NCBI GenBank assembly: GCA_020080175.1
Contig: JAGHQL010000089.1
Location: forward strand, 1-64,000
Reading direction: 5' to 3'
Length of the DNA: 64,000 nt
Source of the DNA: Glutinoglossum americanum
Lineage: Eukaryota; Ascomycota; Geoglossomycetes; Geoglossales; Geoglossaceae
Shown piece by piece: positions 45,201 to 56,794 of this stretch. How positions within the stretch are numbered: position 1 is the stretch's first letter; each line of letters begins with the position of its first letter. The notes beneath the pieces are model-generated. The model was not told where the DNA came from, made no database searches, and was given only the letters and a program-made list of their open reading frames with translations. The translations under genes were made by a program, and so were the position numbers.

Positions 45201-45929
45201 CCCGGACAAACCCCGGTCTCTGGGAGGAGTGATAACACACATTGACACTCCATAAACTCTTGATACCGAAAACAAGGGAGGTTATCGAGCCTGAGCCTAT
45301 AGGAGGCCGACCCCGAAGACGGATGGAGGGAAGCAAAAATTTCCTCCGGAATTTGTAGACTTGGAGCCTGGGATGCGGGCGGAGGCGACCCCAGAGTTTG
45401 GAATGCACAAGAGGTCGAACCTGGAGGCGTACAGAGAGAAATGGGGAGGCCTTCTGGAGTCCGTGGACTCGGAGCTTGGACATGGTGAGGACGAGAATCG
45501 CTCAACTAAGAACGGGGCGCAGATGACACTTACCAGAGGCATATTTTTGCTCAAATGTTGGAGGGCAGTGCCGCGAAAGCTCCCTCTTTACCTTTTTCGC
45601 TGGAACTAGGACATCACCGATGTACATCTCGCTTTCCTTTCCGCAGAGTTTTCGTTTCTGCACCTGGTGGTGAACGAACTCCCATTCAGCCTGGTTTAGG
45701 TTTTTGCGTGCGTTCCATTTTTTGAACTGGCGTTCGTATTGAGCCTTACTATTAGCGATGTCAGTCGGCAGATCGAAGGAGCCGGGGCGGATTACGTAGC
45801 ATGGAAATTGCGCTTTTCTTTCATATGCTGCATCACATCCTTGAGAGACATGCCCGCCATGTAGAGGGCGGAGATTTCGTTCTGATGGGAATCCCAATCA
45901 GCTTGTGTGATTTGCCGTCCCGACGACAT
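42287..45929 (-). CDS. Clr5-domain ankyrin-repeat protein
   Basis: Four exons are inferred (45929-45796, 45748-45534, 45474-45239, 45178-42287) with introns of 47, 59 and 60 nt, giving 1158 aa. Residues about 8-65 are a Clr5 domain (ADWDSHQNEISALYMAGMSL, MQHMKEKRNFHATKAQYERQ, FKKWNARKNLNQAEW). A basic segment (GDVLVPAKKVKRELSRH) and a Ser/Pro-rich linker follow, then a helical region (AVQRLAVESQGPRSFQQFFDLA). About 24 ankyrin repeats run from about 360 to the C-terminus. Clr5-ankyrin proteins are common in Pezizomycotina; the Clr5 module is presumed to bind nucleic acid or a partner, not shown here. The 60-nt third intron is in phase and ends in TAG, so retaining it would stop translation. 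Several central repeats are nearly identical in DNA. Confidence 0.82.
43260..44060 (-). repeat. Nearly identical 99-bp tandem units inside the ankyrin array
   Basis: The unit is about 99 bp (33 codons). GCGCCTGCCTCCAACAACAG recurs at exact 99-bp steps (for example 43632 and 43731), and four or five consecutive units encode LGNVELVRLLLEAGADI with very few changes. Outside this block the repeats have diverged. High internal identity indicates recent unit turnover, as in fungal non-self-recognition genes. Confidence 0.85.
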
Positions 45930-46922
45930 TTTTCGTTTGGCTAGGCGACAGAAGCGAAAGTGAGGTAGTGCTAGGAGAAGTATGGTGGGAGGAGCGGAGA
46001 CTGGCTGCGTTCTGAGAAAGTTGAGTTTGGACGGTCTGCTGCGGAGTATATATGCTCAATCTGGGCCTGCCCTGGTCAAGCATCGGAAACGGTTCCACGA
46101 TCTGCCTTTTCAGCAACAAGGCTGTCAACCCCCAAACGTGAATGGTCGCTCATGGTCGGAGCCCACCGCCATCTCATGTGAGCGAAAACCACGGTCGGTG
46201 TTGACAGTTGGCTATTGGCCAGATCCAGAATCTGTTGTCTTGGCTCCAGCTCGGGCGATTGGCTAAATCCAGAATCCGCCAACTCCGCCCGTACGCAGCA
46301 CAGCCGGTTATTGGCGAGATCCAGGATCTGCTCATGGATTGCCCAGCACGGGGCATGCCATAACCATTTGCTCGGTGAGATGAAACGGCCGGATGCGGTG
46401 GCCGATGCCTTGTCCTTAGCTAAGGCTACCCTAGTATGTTTTAGGTTGTTTCTGGTGGAAGCAATGAGGGCTATGGGCTAAGGGCTAGCCCCCTTTCCCC
46501 GTCACGCGGCGACCCGCATTGCGTGTTGCGCGAGGGAGCTGCTCCAATTGTGCGAACCGGTACGCGAGCTGCCGGGAAGGCGAGGCTGAGAACAGCCGGG
46601 ATGCTGAGGTGGAGCAATCCAACATCAATTATCAAGCCATCCCCGATATCAGAATCCAGCTGAGTGACTAACGAATTTAATTTGGGTCGGATATCGAGTT
46701 ACCTGAGCGACTATTCGGAAAGGCGGCCTGCCGGTAGAACAATTTGCTCGACCCACCAAAGGCCATTTAACGCGGCGGTACGATCACCGGGAGGACGGCA
46801 GAGCCATCAACTAGAGGAGATGGTGCTAAGCTTAGTATCTCTGAGTGTTCAAACCCCTAGGCATTTAGAAACACTAGCACGAATCGGGGGAGCGACGAAG
46901 GAGTCGAAAATTTTTCACGGTA
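45930..46922. other. Gene-free stretch upstream of the Clr5-ankyrin gene
   Basis: This is presumably the Clr5-ankyrin promoter on the left. Three imperfect short repeats lie at 46213-46334. No other gene is supported. Confidence 0.4.
46213..46334. repeat. Three imperfect copies of a 22-bp motif, about 50 bp apart
   Basis: ATTGGCCAGATCCAGAATCTG, ATTGGCTAAATCCAGAATCCG and ATTGGCGAGATCCAGGATCTG occur at about 46213, 46258 and 46312. They are non-coding and roughly evenly spaced, so they may be a decayed minisatellite or a set of protein-binding sites. Confidence 0.6.
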
Positions 46923-47297
46923 GAGTCCGAGATGGCCGGTTGGAATGTAAGTACCTCGCTTACCAGTTTTGCAGCAAAAAGGTACTTAATTCTCAAATTT
47001 TTAGAAATCCCATAAACCCCCTGATACTTTAAAAATTAAATAATTTTTGAATGTAGTTATTAGAAGAATGCATGCACATTCTCCAAAAAGCTAAAAAATA
47101 TCAAAACCCATATCAAGATATCATATGACTGTAGTATCGCCTTTGATATTAAATGTATACACATTCTTCTAATATGTCAAAAAGCCATTTAATTTTTGAA
47201 CAAATATGAGAGGATTTGTAGGGTTTCTAAAAGATTGAGAATCGAGCGCCTTTCGCTGCAGAACCGGTAAGCGAGGTACTTGCGCCATCTCGAACTC
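46923..47297. mobile_element. Complete foldback MITE, TA target duplication
   Basis: The 375-bp element lies between TA dinucleotides (46921-46922 and 47298-47299). The ends are GAGTCCGAGATGGCC and, inverted, GAGTTCGAGATGGCG. The arms share GTAAGTACCTCGCTTACC, AAAAGGTACTTAATTCTCAA and ATTAGAAGAATG. It is the same family as 16427-16942, 19755-19915 and 55141-55607, and has no coding capacity. Confidence 0.85.
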
Positions 47298-48237
47298 TAT
47301 ATTAGGGTAGATGACCAAGCACGAAGCATCTAGCTTCCGGATTTCGGCCGGAAATATACTCAACTCGGCTTTATAAAAGTCTATTATGGGATTAGCTTTT
47401 AACACTAATATTAATCAGGTTATTTTGTCTTGTTTACGAAGCCTACTGGCACAACCGTTAACGCCACATGTATATAAAGATCTTTCACCCTCCACCCTCC
47501 TTCCTCCTTCACGCAGCCTCCTGCCTATAATACCATACAATAAATCAATTCTTCTGACAGTACCCCTCTTCCGTGACAAAGTCTTACAAGTTTCCCTATA
47601 ATTATTCAGTCCGCTTGAGGATAACCCTCGCTCGAATGAAATAAATAAAAGCTCAAAAAAAAAATGCAAGTAGAGTCGTGGTTGTGATATCGGATTCTAT
47701 TTCAGCATACGGTTTCTATACAATTTGGGTAGAATTTCCCGTGCTCAAGGTGATTAGCCATTGAACAACAACAACGTATCCGAGCAGTCTCAGATTTTAT
47801 TCTCCGGTAACGCTTGTATAGTGCATGTTGCGAAATTGTTGGACATGAATAATTCATACAACAGAGGTAGTTGCACTTTAGCCTTGTTTACGTCACATTT
47901 AGCCATGTCAGACTCCAGTAGGTACTTACCGTAATGGGAGTTAGGGCTGACTACTCATATACCCCCAGCTAAAGTTGATCAAGGGGGTTATCTCCAAAGA
48001 GGCAGAATGGCCTAAACATGCGATACTGCCGGTGCCTATTTCTCAATTCTCTGATAATACTAATACCACTACCTGAACCTTTCCCCTTTGTCCTTTGGCG
48101 AGGATATTGGTTAAAGGCATAAACCTTTTCGCTGGGTATGCGGGTAAGAAAATAGGGTTTGGGGGTACATGTTTTCTTACAGCATTCCCGACTATAGTAC
48201 ATGACTAGCAATCCCAGCCGAGCATCCTATTCTCCCT
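47298..48237. other. Gene-free stretch downstream of the PKS relic
   Basis: No supported gene is seen. The region has AT-rich and low-complexity parts, including a run of A near 47657. The right end should be the 3' flank of the PKS. Confidence 0.4.
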
Positions 48238-51200
48238 TTACATGACTTTCATCGAGAAATAATCATCACCATTTTTCACAGCCGCTTTACACTTCTCCGC
48301 CTCCCCACCAAACTTAACCCTCAACCCCTCCGCCGCCAGTTTCCCCATCTGCACCACCGACCCGGCATTCAAGATCTCCAGAACGCTAATCTCAAGCCCG
48401 AGGTTCTGGCGCCACCAGTTCCGGACCTCGATCGCGACGAGGGAGTCCACGCCGATGGCGGAGAGGGATTGAGTGACGTCGAGCTCGTCTTCGGAGAGAA
48501 GCATGAAACACGAGAGCCGGGTGCCGATTTCACGTGTCAGGAGGTCGGCGCTAGATTGTGCGTCGAGAACCCGAGGGTTTGCTGCCACGGTGGTGAGGAA
48601 TTGGCGGAGTCCGGCGTCAACGGCACGGTCGGTGGTGTATTTGGTGGTTTCGATGTTGCAGTACATGGACGTGCGGATATCACGGCGCCAGGTGACGCGG
48701 TTGGTTGAGTCGGAGAGTGGCTTTGTGGATTTAAGGCCGATGGCTAGCTGACTTGTGTTGGTGAAGCCGATGGTGTTGTTGGAAGGCTCTGGCGACGGTG
48801 GTGCGCTCCGCATGATCGCGAGTTGTAACGACTCCAGGAGGTCGCGTTCCCGTAGGGTGTGTATCGCTATATTGTGGAAATGATCTAGAATAGCCTTTTT
48901 ATCGCTGATGAACCCGACGTCTTCCACAGCGCCCACGACGAGCACCGACGCCGGAAGCCCTAGGCCATGCCGGTACTGAACGAAAGCGTCCAGGAACGTG
49001 TTTGCCGACGCATAGTTCGCTTGGCTGGGCCGACCGACCATGCCTGAAAGGGAGCTGAAAAGGACGAAGAAGTCTAGAGCGTGGGATGATAGAGCGGAGT
49101 GGAGATTTAACGTGCCTTGGACTTTGGGAGATATGGCAGTTTCCCAATCGGAGTGGGTCATTTGAGTTAAAGCTCGACCCTGCAGCTTATTAGAGGCTGT
49201 ATGCTATTGGGAAGAGAAAATGGGGTCCAATCCTCACCCTCAACACCATAGACATGTTGATAACCCCCGCGATAGGTTTCGCGGCCATAGAAATCACATT
49301 CTCAACGTCCCTCACACAATCAACGCCCCCCGCAAACGCCTTAACTTCACACCCCATTCCCCTTAGCTCCTTAAAAAAAGCTTGATCCCCTGCCCCGCGC
49401 CCCGCGGACCGCGAGAGGTAAATCAAATTCGTCGCCCCGTGCTCGGCTAGCCAGACGGAGACTGCCCGGCCCAAGCCTCCAAGCCCCCCGGGAAGGAGGT
49501 AGGATGCGTCGGGACGAAGACTGAGGGGGTGGGCGATGGGAGTTACCGGGAGGAGATCTGGGTCCGACGGCATGGAGACCACGATCTTGCCAATGTGTTG
49601 GCCTTTCTGCATGCAGCGGAATGCGTCCTCCACCTTGGTACCCGGGAAGAGGGTGACAGACGGGATAGGTTTGATGGAGCCTTGACGGTAAAGATCCATG
49701 CACCGTTCAAGTAACCTGTATAGCATAAATTAGCATCCCCGATCCCACTAGGTATACAAAACTAAAAACCTACCTTTCCGTGACCCCCGGCCTATGCGCA
49801 AATATCCCTGCAAAATCAACCCCGACAAACATCCTATTCCCTTCAAAAAGGTCCATGTCCAACTTGCCTCTCCCCACCAAGTCCCGCTTCCCGATCTCGA
49901 TCATCTTCCCGAATTCGGCGACGCATTGCCATGAGGCGTGGAGGAGCTCGCCTGAAAGGGAGTTTAGGACGACATCCACACCGCGGCTGTGGGTTGCGCG
50001 GAGGATTGAGGGGAGGAAGGAGGTGTTGCGGGAATTGAAGATGTGGTCGCGGGGGATTGAGTATTCGAGCATGAGGTATTGGATTTTTTCCTCGCTGCCG
50101 ACAGTCGTATAGATCTAGGACAGAGGATTATGTTAGTGGGTTTGGTAGGTAGTGCTGTGGCAAAGGGCTCACCTTAGCACCGACCATATTGCATATTTGG
50201 ATTGCCGCTAAACCTATCCCGCCGCAGGCAGAATGTATCAAGACGGTCTAGTTTCTAGTTCAGCAGACGGAACAACCTAAGCTCCATGCGAAATGGCAGA
50301 CTCACCTGCCCTCTCTTGAGCCCCCCAATATCGATCAGCGAATGTACAACGGTCCCGTATACACTCGGCATGGTTGCCGCATCCTCAAACCCGAGATCGT
50401 CTGGGATCTTGGCGCAGAGCCTGGATTCCACAGTTAAGAGGGTGGAGAAGCAGCCTCCTTCAAAGGCGATGACGCGGTCTCCGGGCTTGAGATGGCGAAC
50501 CGCGGGGCCGACGCGGCGGATCACACCGGCGCCTTCACAGCCGAGTCCCTTGCCTTCGATTACGGGACCTTCGATAATGCCCATGGCGATGAGGACGTCC
50601 TAGCAGTTGGTTAGTTTGCTGGCTAATTTTCTGCCTGGAGGTAATATAGTGAATTGGGGGAGCCGGATAGAGGACGGTTAGTCACCTTGAAATTTAGGCC
50701 CACTGCCCGAATATCCACCTCGACTTCGTCGTCCTTCAAGGCCTTCCGAGGTCGCCGCTCCCACTGCAGCGTTTGCAGCAACCCCGGCTTCCCAATCACC
50801 AATTTCTTAACCACCCCTTCCTCCCGAACCACCTCCCGCGACAACTCCCGCGGAACCGATATCCACCGGAATCGGGGTATGTGGATCACCCCACGCAGTA
50901 CCGCATACTCGAAATCCGGATCTAGTTCTGCATCCCTGCGGCGCCGCTGGAATTTCCCTAGAACCTTAGGGATTGTGGAGAAGGACTGGGCATCTAGGGC
51001 GTCGAGCTCGAGGGTCGCGAAGTCGATAGAAAGCTCGGAGCGGATGGTCCGTGCGAGGCCGAGGATTAGCCCGTAGCGCGGATCCTGGCACTGTAGTTGG
51101 GCGGATCGGGTGAGCCATAGGACGCCGGAGGATCTTAGGGCTGTGAGCCAGTAGAGGAGGCACGTGAATTTTTCGGAGGAGATGTTGGAGAGGAAGGGTG

Positions 51201-54200
51201 GGTCTGAGAGGTCAAGGAGGGAGATTATATCTTGGTTTGGAGGGGGAGTTTGGGAGATGCTGCGGAGGTCCACACCGAGGTTTTGGGTTTCTAGGTGGAG
51301 GAGGATAAGGGGGTTGATGGGGTTGTTGTTGTGGAGGAGCGTGATTCTCTTTGGGGTCTTGCGCGTAATGGCATTGTCGGCGGTAGGCGCTATGACCATC
51401 GTGGCGTTGATTTGGTAGGGTGGCTCGTGGTCGTATATTACGGCGCCGACACCACTAAATCCTGTGGCTTTGAGTTCATGATCCCACCGCTCGGGAGAAA
51501 TATAGGGTTCGTCGTGGCGGCCGTCAGCCTCGCCGAGCCACCACCCTGGAAGATTGCCCTACGTGGCAGTTCGCTTTAGTGTGCATTTCAGAGGTCAGCG
51601 GGGAGTACTGTGGGGTTTACCATGATGTAATTTAGACTCTTGGTAGCTAGATGGGGGTACGGACTCAGCAGAGGCCATGCGGAATACGTTTCGTTGCGTC
51701 AATAAATGTGTGGTTTAACCTACCGGTGCAAAGCTCTTGTAGAACCAGTCGACCGTTAGGACTGATTAGCTTCCGTACATTCCGGAGTGTTTGGCTAATG
51801 CTAGGGGTAGCATGAATAACCTATGTGTATTATGAAATAGGTAAGCGATGAATCCTGAGGTATTGGGGAAAGCAGGAGCGTAGTACATTCGGTGCTAGAA
51901 TTAGATCATAGCTATGAGCCTCAAACCCTTGTTCGGACGGATCCTTGGCGATATCTAGAGTGGCAAATTCCATATTTCGAGCGTGCTTGAATCTTTCTTT
52001 AGCAGCAATGAAGAACCCAGCTGAGATGTCAGTATACGTATACGTGGAATACATTCGCGCGCCATTCGGAGATGTAAGGTCTTTGAGCACAGTCGCTGTC
52101 GTCGTGCCGGTCCCAGCCCCGATCTCGAGAATCTTGAGGTTCGGTTTCCCGTGGCTGACTAGGTGTAGGAAGTCTAAAGTTTCCGCGGCTGGCAAAGCTG
52201 TAGACTTCGGTGAGGGTGTTGTCTTTGAGGAGAAGGTCGAGTGGATTTGTGTGACCATCGAAGATGCTCTCTGTGACGTTGAAGACTCGAAGGATAGCGT
52301 CTCCGATAGCGAAAGCGTCTGTTTGTTGGACTTCACTATGAGCTACGCAGATCAGGGCTCTGCGGTCTTGAGACGTGAGAGCCAGGAGCTTGTAGGCGTC
52401 AGGGATGAGAGAGTATTCCCCGCGCTCGGCACGGGCTACCTGGGTGTTAATCCAGGAGCGGTATTTCGAGATATGGTCGGAACCTGGGTGGCGGAAAGAA
52501 AGCCTTTGTCTTGCTTCAATCATACAAAGGAGGGCGAGTTTCTCGAGGAGGAGGTAGAGGCCCTTGGCGTTCTTACGGGGTCGGATCAGGTCCCTGGGGG
52601 AGACGAAATCAATGTCGGGTTTCCAATCGAGTTCCGCTGCGCCATGGGGATCTGTGTCTCCCTCCGTAGAGTCGGTGCCTCTATCTAGTGGTGACAGTTT
52701 GAGGCCTTTAAGGCGGAATACAACTTCCCCTTCTGATACCGCGGTGGCGCCTCCAGTGGCGGAGCCTCCGGGTGTGGGTGATACTGTTGCTTTTGCTCTT
52801 ATTGTAGACGACGTCCGGCGGATATAGAGTTCGTCGATGTAAGTTGGCATGTAGAGCTTGTCAACTAGGCGTGGCAAGCCTTTCGCTGCTGCGATGCTGA
52901 AAAGCTGAAGGCATTGGTCCATCGCCACTGGGTGGATTTGATATGCTGCATCTTCTGTCGCCATACCATTTGGGATCGTTCCTACGGCAGTTTGGTTCTT
53001 TACATCCGTGGAAGTGCGCGTTAGGCCCACGAACGTGGGTCCGTAGTTCAATCCGACCCTTTTCGTTGTCTGATACCATTTCTCAGGTTGCACTTCCCTA
53101 ATGAGAGTCCCAATATCGGGCTTGACGTCACCGTCGGTGGGTGCATGGGTCGGGCCTTCCCTGGCCTGCCCAAAGCAGCGTTTTGTCCATGTAGCTCCAT
53201 TGGAGGATGAGATTGAAAAGTTGTACCACGCTGAGTCTAGACTGTCAGTCAAGCGAACAGGGCTGAGATTGGTTATCATTTCCGTCGCTTTCGACTCGAG
53301 AAGCACCAAGGATGTCTTGATGACAACGTGTCTCATTGTGTAGTCGTGGGAACCGGTAAGCTGGCGGACGGCCTCACCGACCATGCCAATATATCCTGCA
53401 GCCGGAAAGACGACATCATCGAGTACGACATGGTCGCGAATCCACGGCGCGTCTTCCAAACAGAGCATGTTCCTCCAGGTCGGGTTAAGGTCGGTGCCTT
53501 CTAGAACTCGCGAACCTAAGATGCCGTGGCGGAGGGATTTGCGCAACCTCTGGTCCCGAGCCATCCGGCTTTCGTTCCAGTATTGCTTGTCGTGGTGCCG
53601 TGGGTAACATGGAAGGTTGGTTAAGACGGCTCCGCCGGGTGTAATTGCGGGAAAGTGGAGGGGGACACCCTGAAGGTACAATTGCCCCGCCGTCTTCAGC
53701 AAACATTCGACACTATCTGAACCTCTCACCATTGTTGGAATATGGGAGGCGTTCTCTATCTTCGCAGTTTTGAATATCTGCCTTAAGGGACCTGCAAGGG
53801 CAGGATTGGGACCAACTTCGATAAAGAGCATGGCGCCCTGTGGCGACTCATTCAGCAGAGTTTCGACAGCAGATTTGAAGAGCACGGGGGACTCTAGATT
53901 CTGCCGCCAGTAGTTCGAGCCCAGTGGGTTTGGCCCGTTAACCTGGCAGCCGGTGACGCTTGAATAAAATGGAAGACTTGGCCTGCTACTAGTAATATGG
54001 TTGGCGAGTAGGGACTCGTAGAGCTCCCCGCATGATTTCATATGATCTAGGCTACCATTAGCATTGACTCCAGTGCTGTCGCTAACTAGATCTTACGGGA
54101 ATGATAAGCCATATCCACATGGAGCCGACCAACAAAAGTCTCAGGCTGCTCCTCTTTAAGCTGCGCAACTATGGTATCAAGTGGCTGCTTATCCCCGGAT

Positions 54201-56794
54201 AACGTAACGCTACTTGGACTATTCTCGCATGCCACCACCACCCCCTCGACGAGGTATGGTAAAACCTCCTCTCGACTAAGTCCCACAGCAGCCATACCTC
54301 CGGCCTGTAGGCACTCTTTTGTGACCTGCCCACGATAGTACGCAATGATGATACCTTCTGCCAGAGTGATGGCATTGCAGGCATAAGCGGCTGCGATCTC
54401 CCCACTAGAATGACCAATTACAGCGGTAGGTAAGACTCCCCAGGTTCGGAGGAGGTTCACGAGTGCCACTTGAACGGCGGTGCACAGTGGCTGCGAGAAC
54501 TCGGCCTTGTGGAGACGGCTGGACGTTTGGCCTTTCAAGAGCTCATCTAGACCCGATTAGCGGCGCCTTTGGGCAAATGATAAGGAAACTAACCCTCAAT
54601 GGTCCAGCCTGGCGGGGGCGACAACTCAGCAAGTATGTCGTCCATCGCCTTGATGTCGCCGCGGAATGCTGGGCACTCTTCCATCAATTCCATGCCCATC
54701 TGTGCCCACTGGGCGCCTTGCCCAGTGAAGACAAAGGCGACTCCCGTAGGTGCTCCGGGTTTGGTAAATGGCGATAAGTCGAGTGGTTGGCCCCCGTTGG
54801 TAACGCAGAGAGCCGGGTGCTGGAGATGTCCCCTTCGAGCGGCCAGTGTGTATGCCATATCGCCCGACGAAGCAGTATTCTGCTTTATGTAAGCCTGGTA
54901 GTTGTCAACTAGTTTGCGAAGAGAATCCGGACGGTTAGCAGAAAAGACGAGGAGATAAGAGCGGGAAGAGCCCTTCCAGAATCGCGACGCATTGGAACAG
55001 GGGGTGAGAGATGCGGCAGAATCAAGGATAGCCTAGTTGTAACCCCACCATGTCAGTTCTAATACCACCCTTAGCGTTCCAGGCGCTGACAGCAGCTTAC
55101 ATGGGCGTTGGCACCTTCAATGCCAAACGAGTTTACGATGGAGTCCGAGACGGCAGGTTGCAACGTAAGTACCTCGCTTATGTATTTTAGTGGAAAAGAT
55201 ACTTAATTCTTCACTTTTTCAAAGTCCTATAAATAAAACTACCACTGTTTAAGCTATAAAAGAATTATTGTTTATACTAATGTGATGTGTGTAGATAGAA
55301 AAAAAAATAGGATTGGTATTATATGCAATTTTGAGGCCACAAACCCTTTATTTGTATTCTACTGTTCTTTGCTATACAACCAACTTGCATACAATTGCGA
55401 AAAATTTTCTAAAGTCACTACTTCTGCTAATTAAACAACAACAGCATATTCCAATTATTCTAAATCTTGGTAACCATTGGTGCCTGCATCCTAGTACCTA
55501 TTGCTTGTACTTTGAATATGAAGAGTTCATGTCTGTAGAATTTGTTGTGGGTTTGGCGAGGTTGACGTTGCGACCGGCCACCTGTTGCAACCGCCCATCT
55601 TGGACTCTAGTGCTAGGACAGCTCTGATGACGCTGGTAATTCCGGGGGCGCCTTCGGGGTGGCCTACGTTGGGCTTGACCTAGTAGCAAGAAACAGGGCG
55701 CTAGCTTTGCCTCACCACAATAAAACAGGCTACGGAACGAACGGATCCAATAAAAACGCCGCTTTTCCCGAAAACGTTGGCAACGGCTTGGGTCTCCAAA
55801 GTGTCCCCAGTGGGCGTGGCGGTGCCGTGGCATTCTACAAGAGCCGTCTTGGAGAAGTCCCGGAACCCAGCAATGCGGTATGCACGACGTATCGGCGCCT
55901 CGTGGCTCTCTGAAATCGGATACGCGATGGTGTTTTGCCATCACAGTTAGTGGCTGTGGCTCGAATGACAGCACAAATTGGGTCGCCATCGCGGATCGCT
56001 TGGTCCGACCTCTTTATGTAGAGGGCATTGACGGCTTCTCCTCGGGCATAGCCGCCGGCTCGAGCATCAAAGCTCTTGCAAGAGCCAGTCGCTAGCAAGA
56101 TGCCCTGCTCATGCATGGCAATGGCCATAGCAGGGGATATGATAAGATCCGTCCCGCCAGCGATCGCGGAAGAGCATTCGCTAGCGTAGAGCGCCTAGCA
56201 AGCCATATGCAGGCAGTTCAAACCTGAAGAACACCCAGTTTTGATGGCCATACTGTCCCGTATTAGCTTGGTGCTCTAAAAGGCTGGGGGGGCATGCCTT
56301 GGGCCTTTGAAGTCATATTCATAGGATAGGAGACGCGGTTCCTAGGCACGGAGTCCCCATACCAGTGATGTGGTACATTCCCACTTCCTGGGTGTCTTTG
56401 GCGCGGAGATCCAACCAATTCTCTCCGAAGGCGCCAACATAGCAGCCGATGTTCTCCCCCCGCCATTTTGCCTGGCCCGCGTTTTCTAAGCAATCCCACA
56501 CGACTTCTAGCAGTAGTCTCTGTTGCAGGTCAAGCCTCTCTGCCTCTACCCTGCTCATAAAGAAGAAGGATGTGTCCAAGTGCTGTAAGTCAGTATCTTG
56601 GTGGAAGTACCTTGTCTCGTATTTGTTTGTCTCGGTGCAGAAGGCGTCGGCGGTATAGTGGTCTTCTGGAGCGCAACACTGGCCGTCCTTTTTGTTGGCG
56701 AGAAGGTCCCAGAAGGAGTCGCAGCTGTTAACGCCACCAAGGAGCCACATTGCCATACGACAGCGGCTATAGGTGGGAGAGGCTCGCTAGCCAT
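48238..56794 (-). pseudogene. Highly reducing type I polyketide synthase, broken
   Basis: On the minus strand the domain order is KS-AT-DH-MT-ER-KR-ACP, the layout of fungal highly reducing PKSs. Visible signatures are KS TGCSSGLN and DARAGGYARGEAVN; AT GQGAQWAQMGMEL and GHSSGEIAAAYA; DH RDHVVLDDVVFPAAGY; MT ILEIGAGTGTTT; ER GLNFK and GCEGAGV; KR LLPGGLGGLGRAVSVWLAEH and NYASANTFLDAF; ACP GVDSLVAIEVRNWW. The AT-to-ACP part reads as open exons separated by gaps that fit short fungal introns, and looks well preserved. The KS part carries several breaks and a MITE insertion (55141-55607), so the gene as a whole is a relic. Its product is unknown. The MFS gene at 60301 may have belonged to the same cluster. 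Confidence 0.85.
55141..55607. mobile_element. MITE inserted in the PKS ketosynthase region
   Basis: The 467-bp element has the family ends GAGTCCGAGACGGCAGG on the left and, inverted, GAGTCCAAGATGGGCGG on the right. The right flank is TA, the left flank TG (a changed TA). The inner blocks GTAAGTACCTCGCTTA and AAGATACTTAATTCTTCA match the other copies. Ketosynthase sequence is recognisable on both sides. Confidence 0.8.

Noticed and set aside
45052-45929. Separate small genes upstream of the ankyrin array
   Set aside because: Three short introns with matching phases join them to the array and rebuild a standard Clr5-ankyrin layout.
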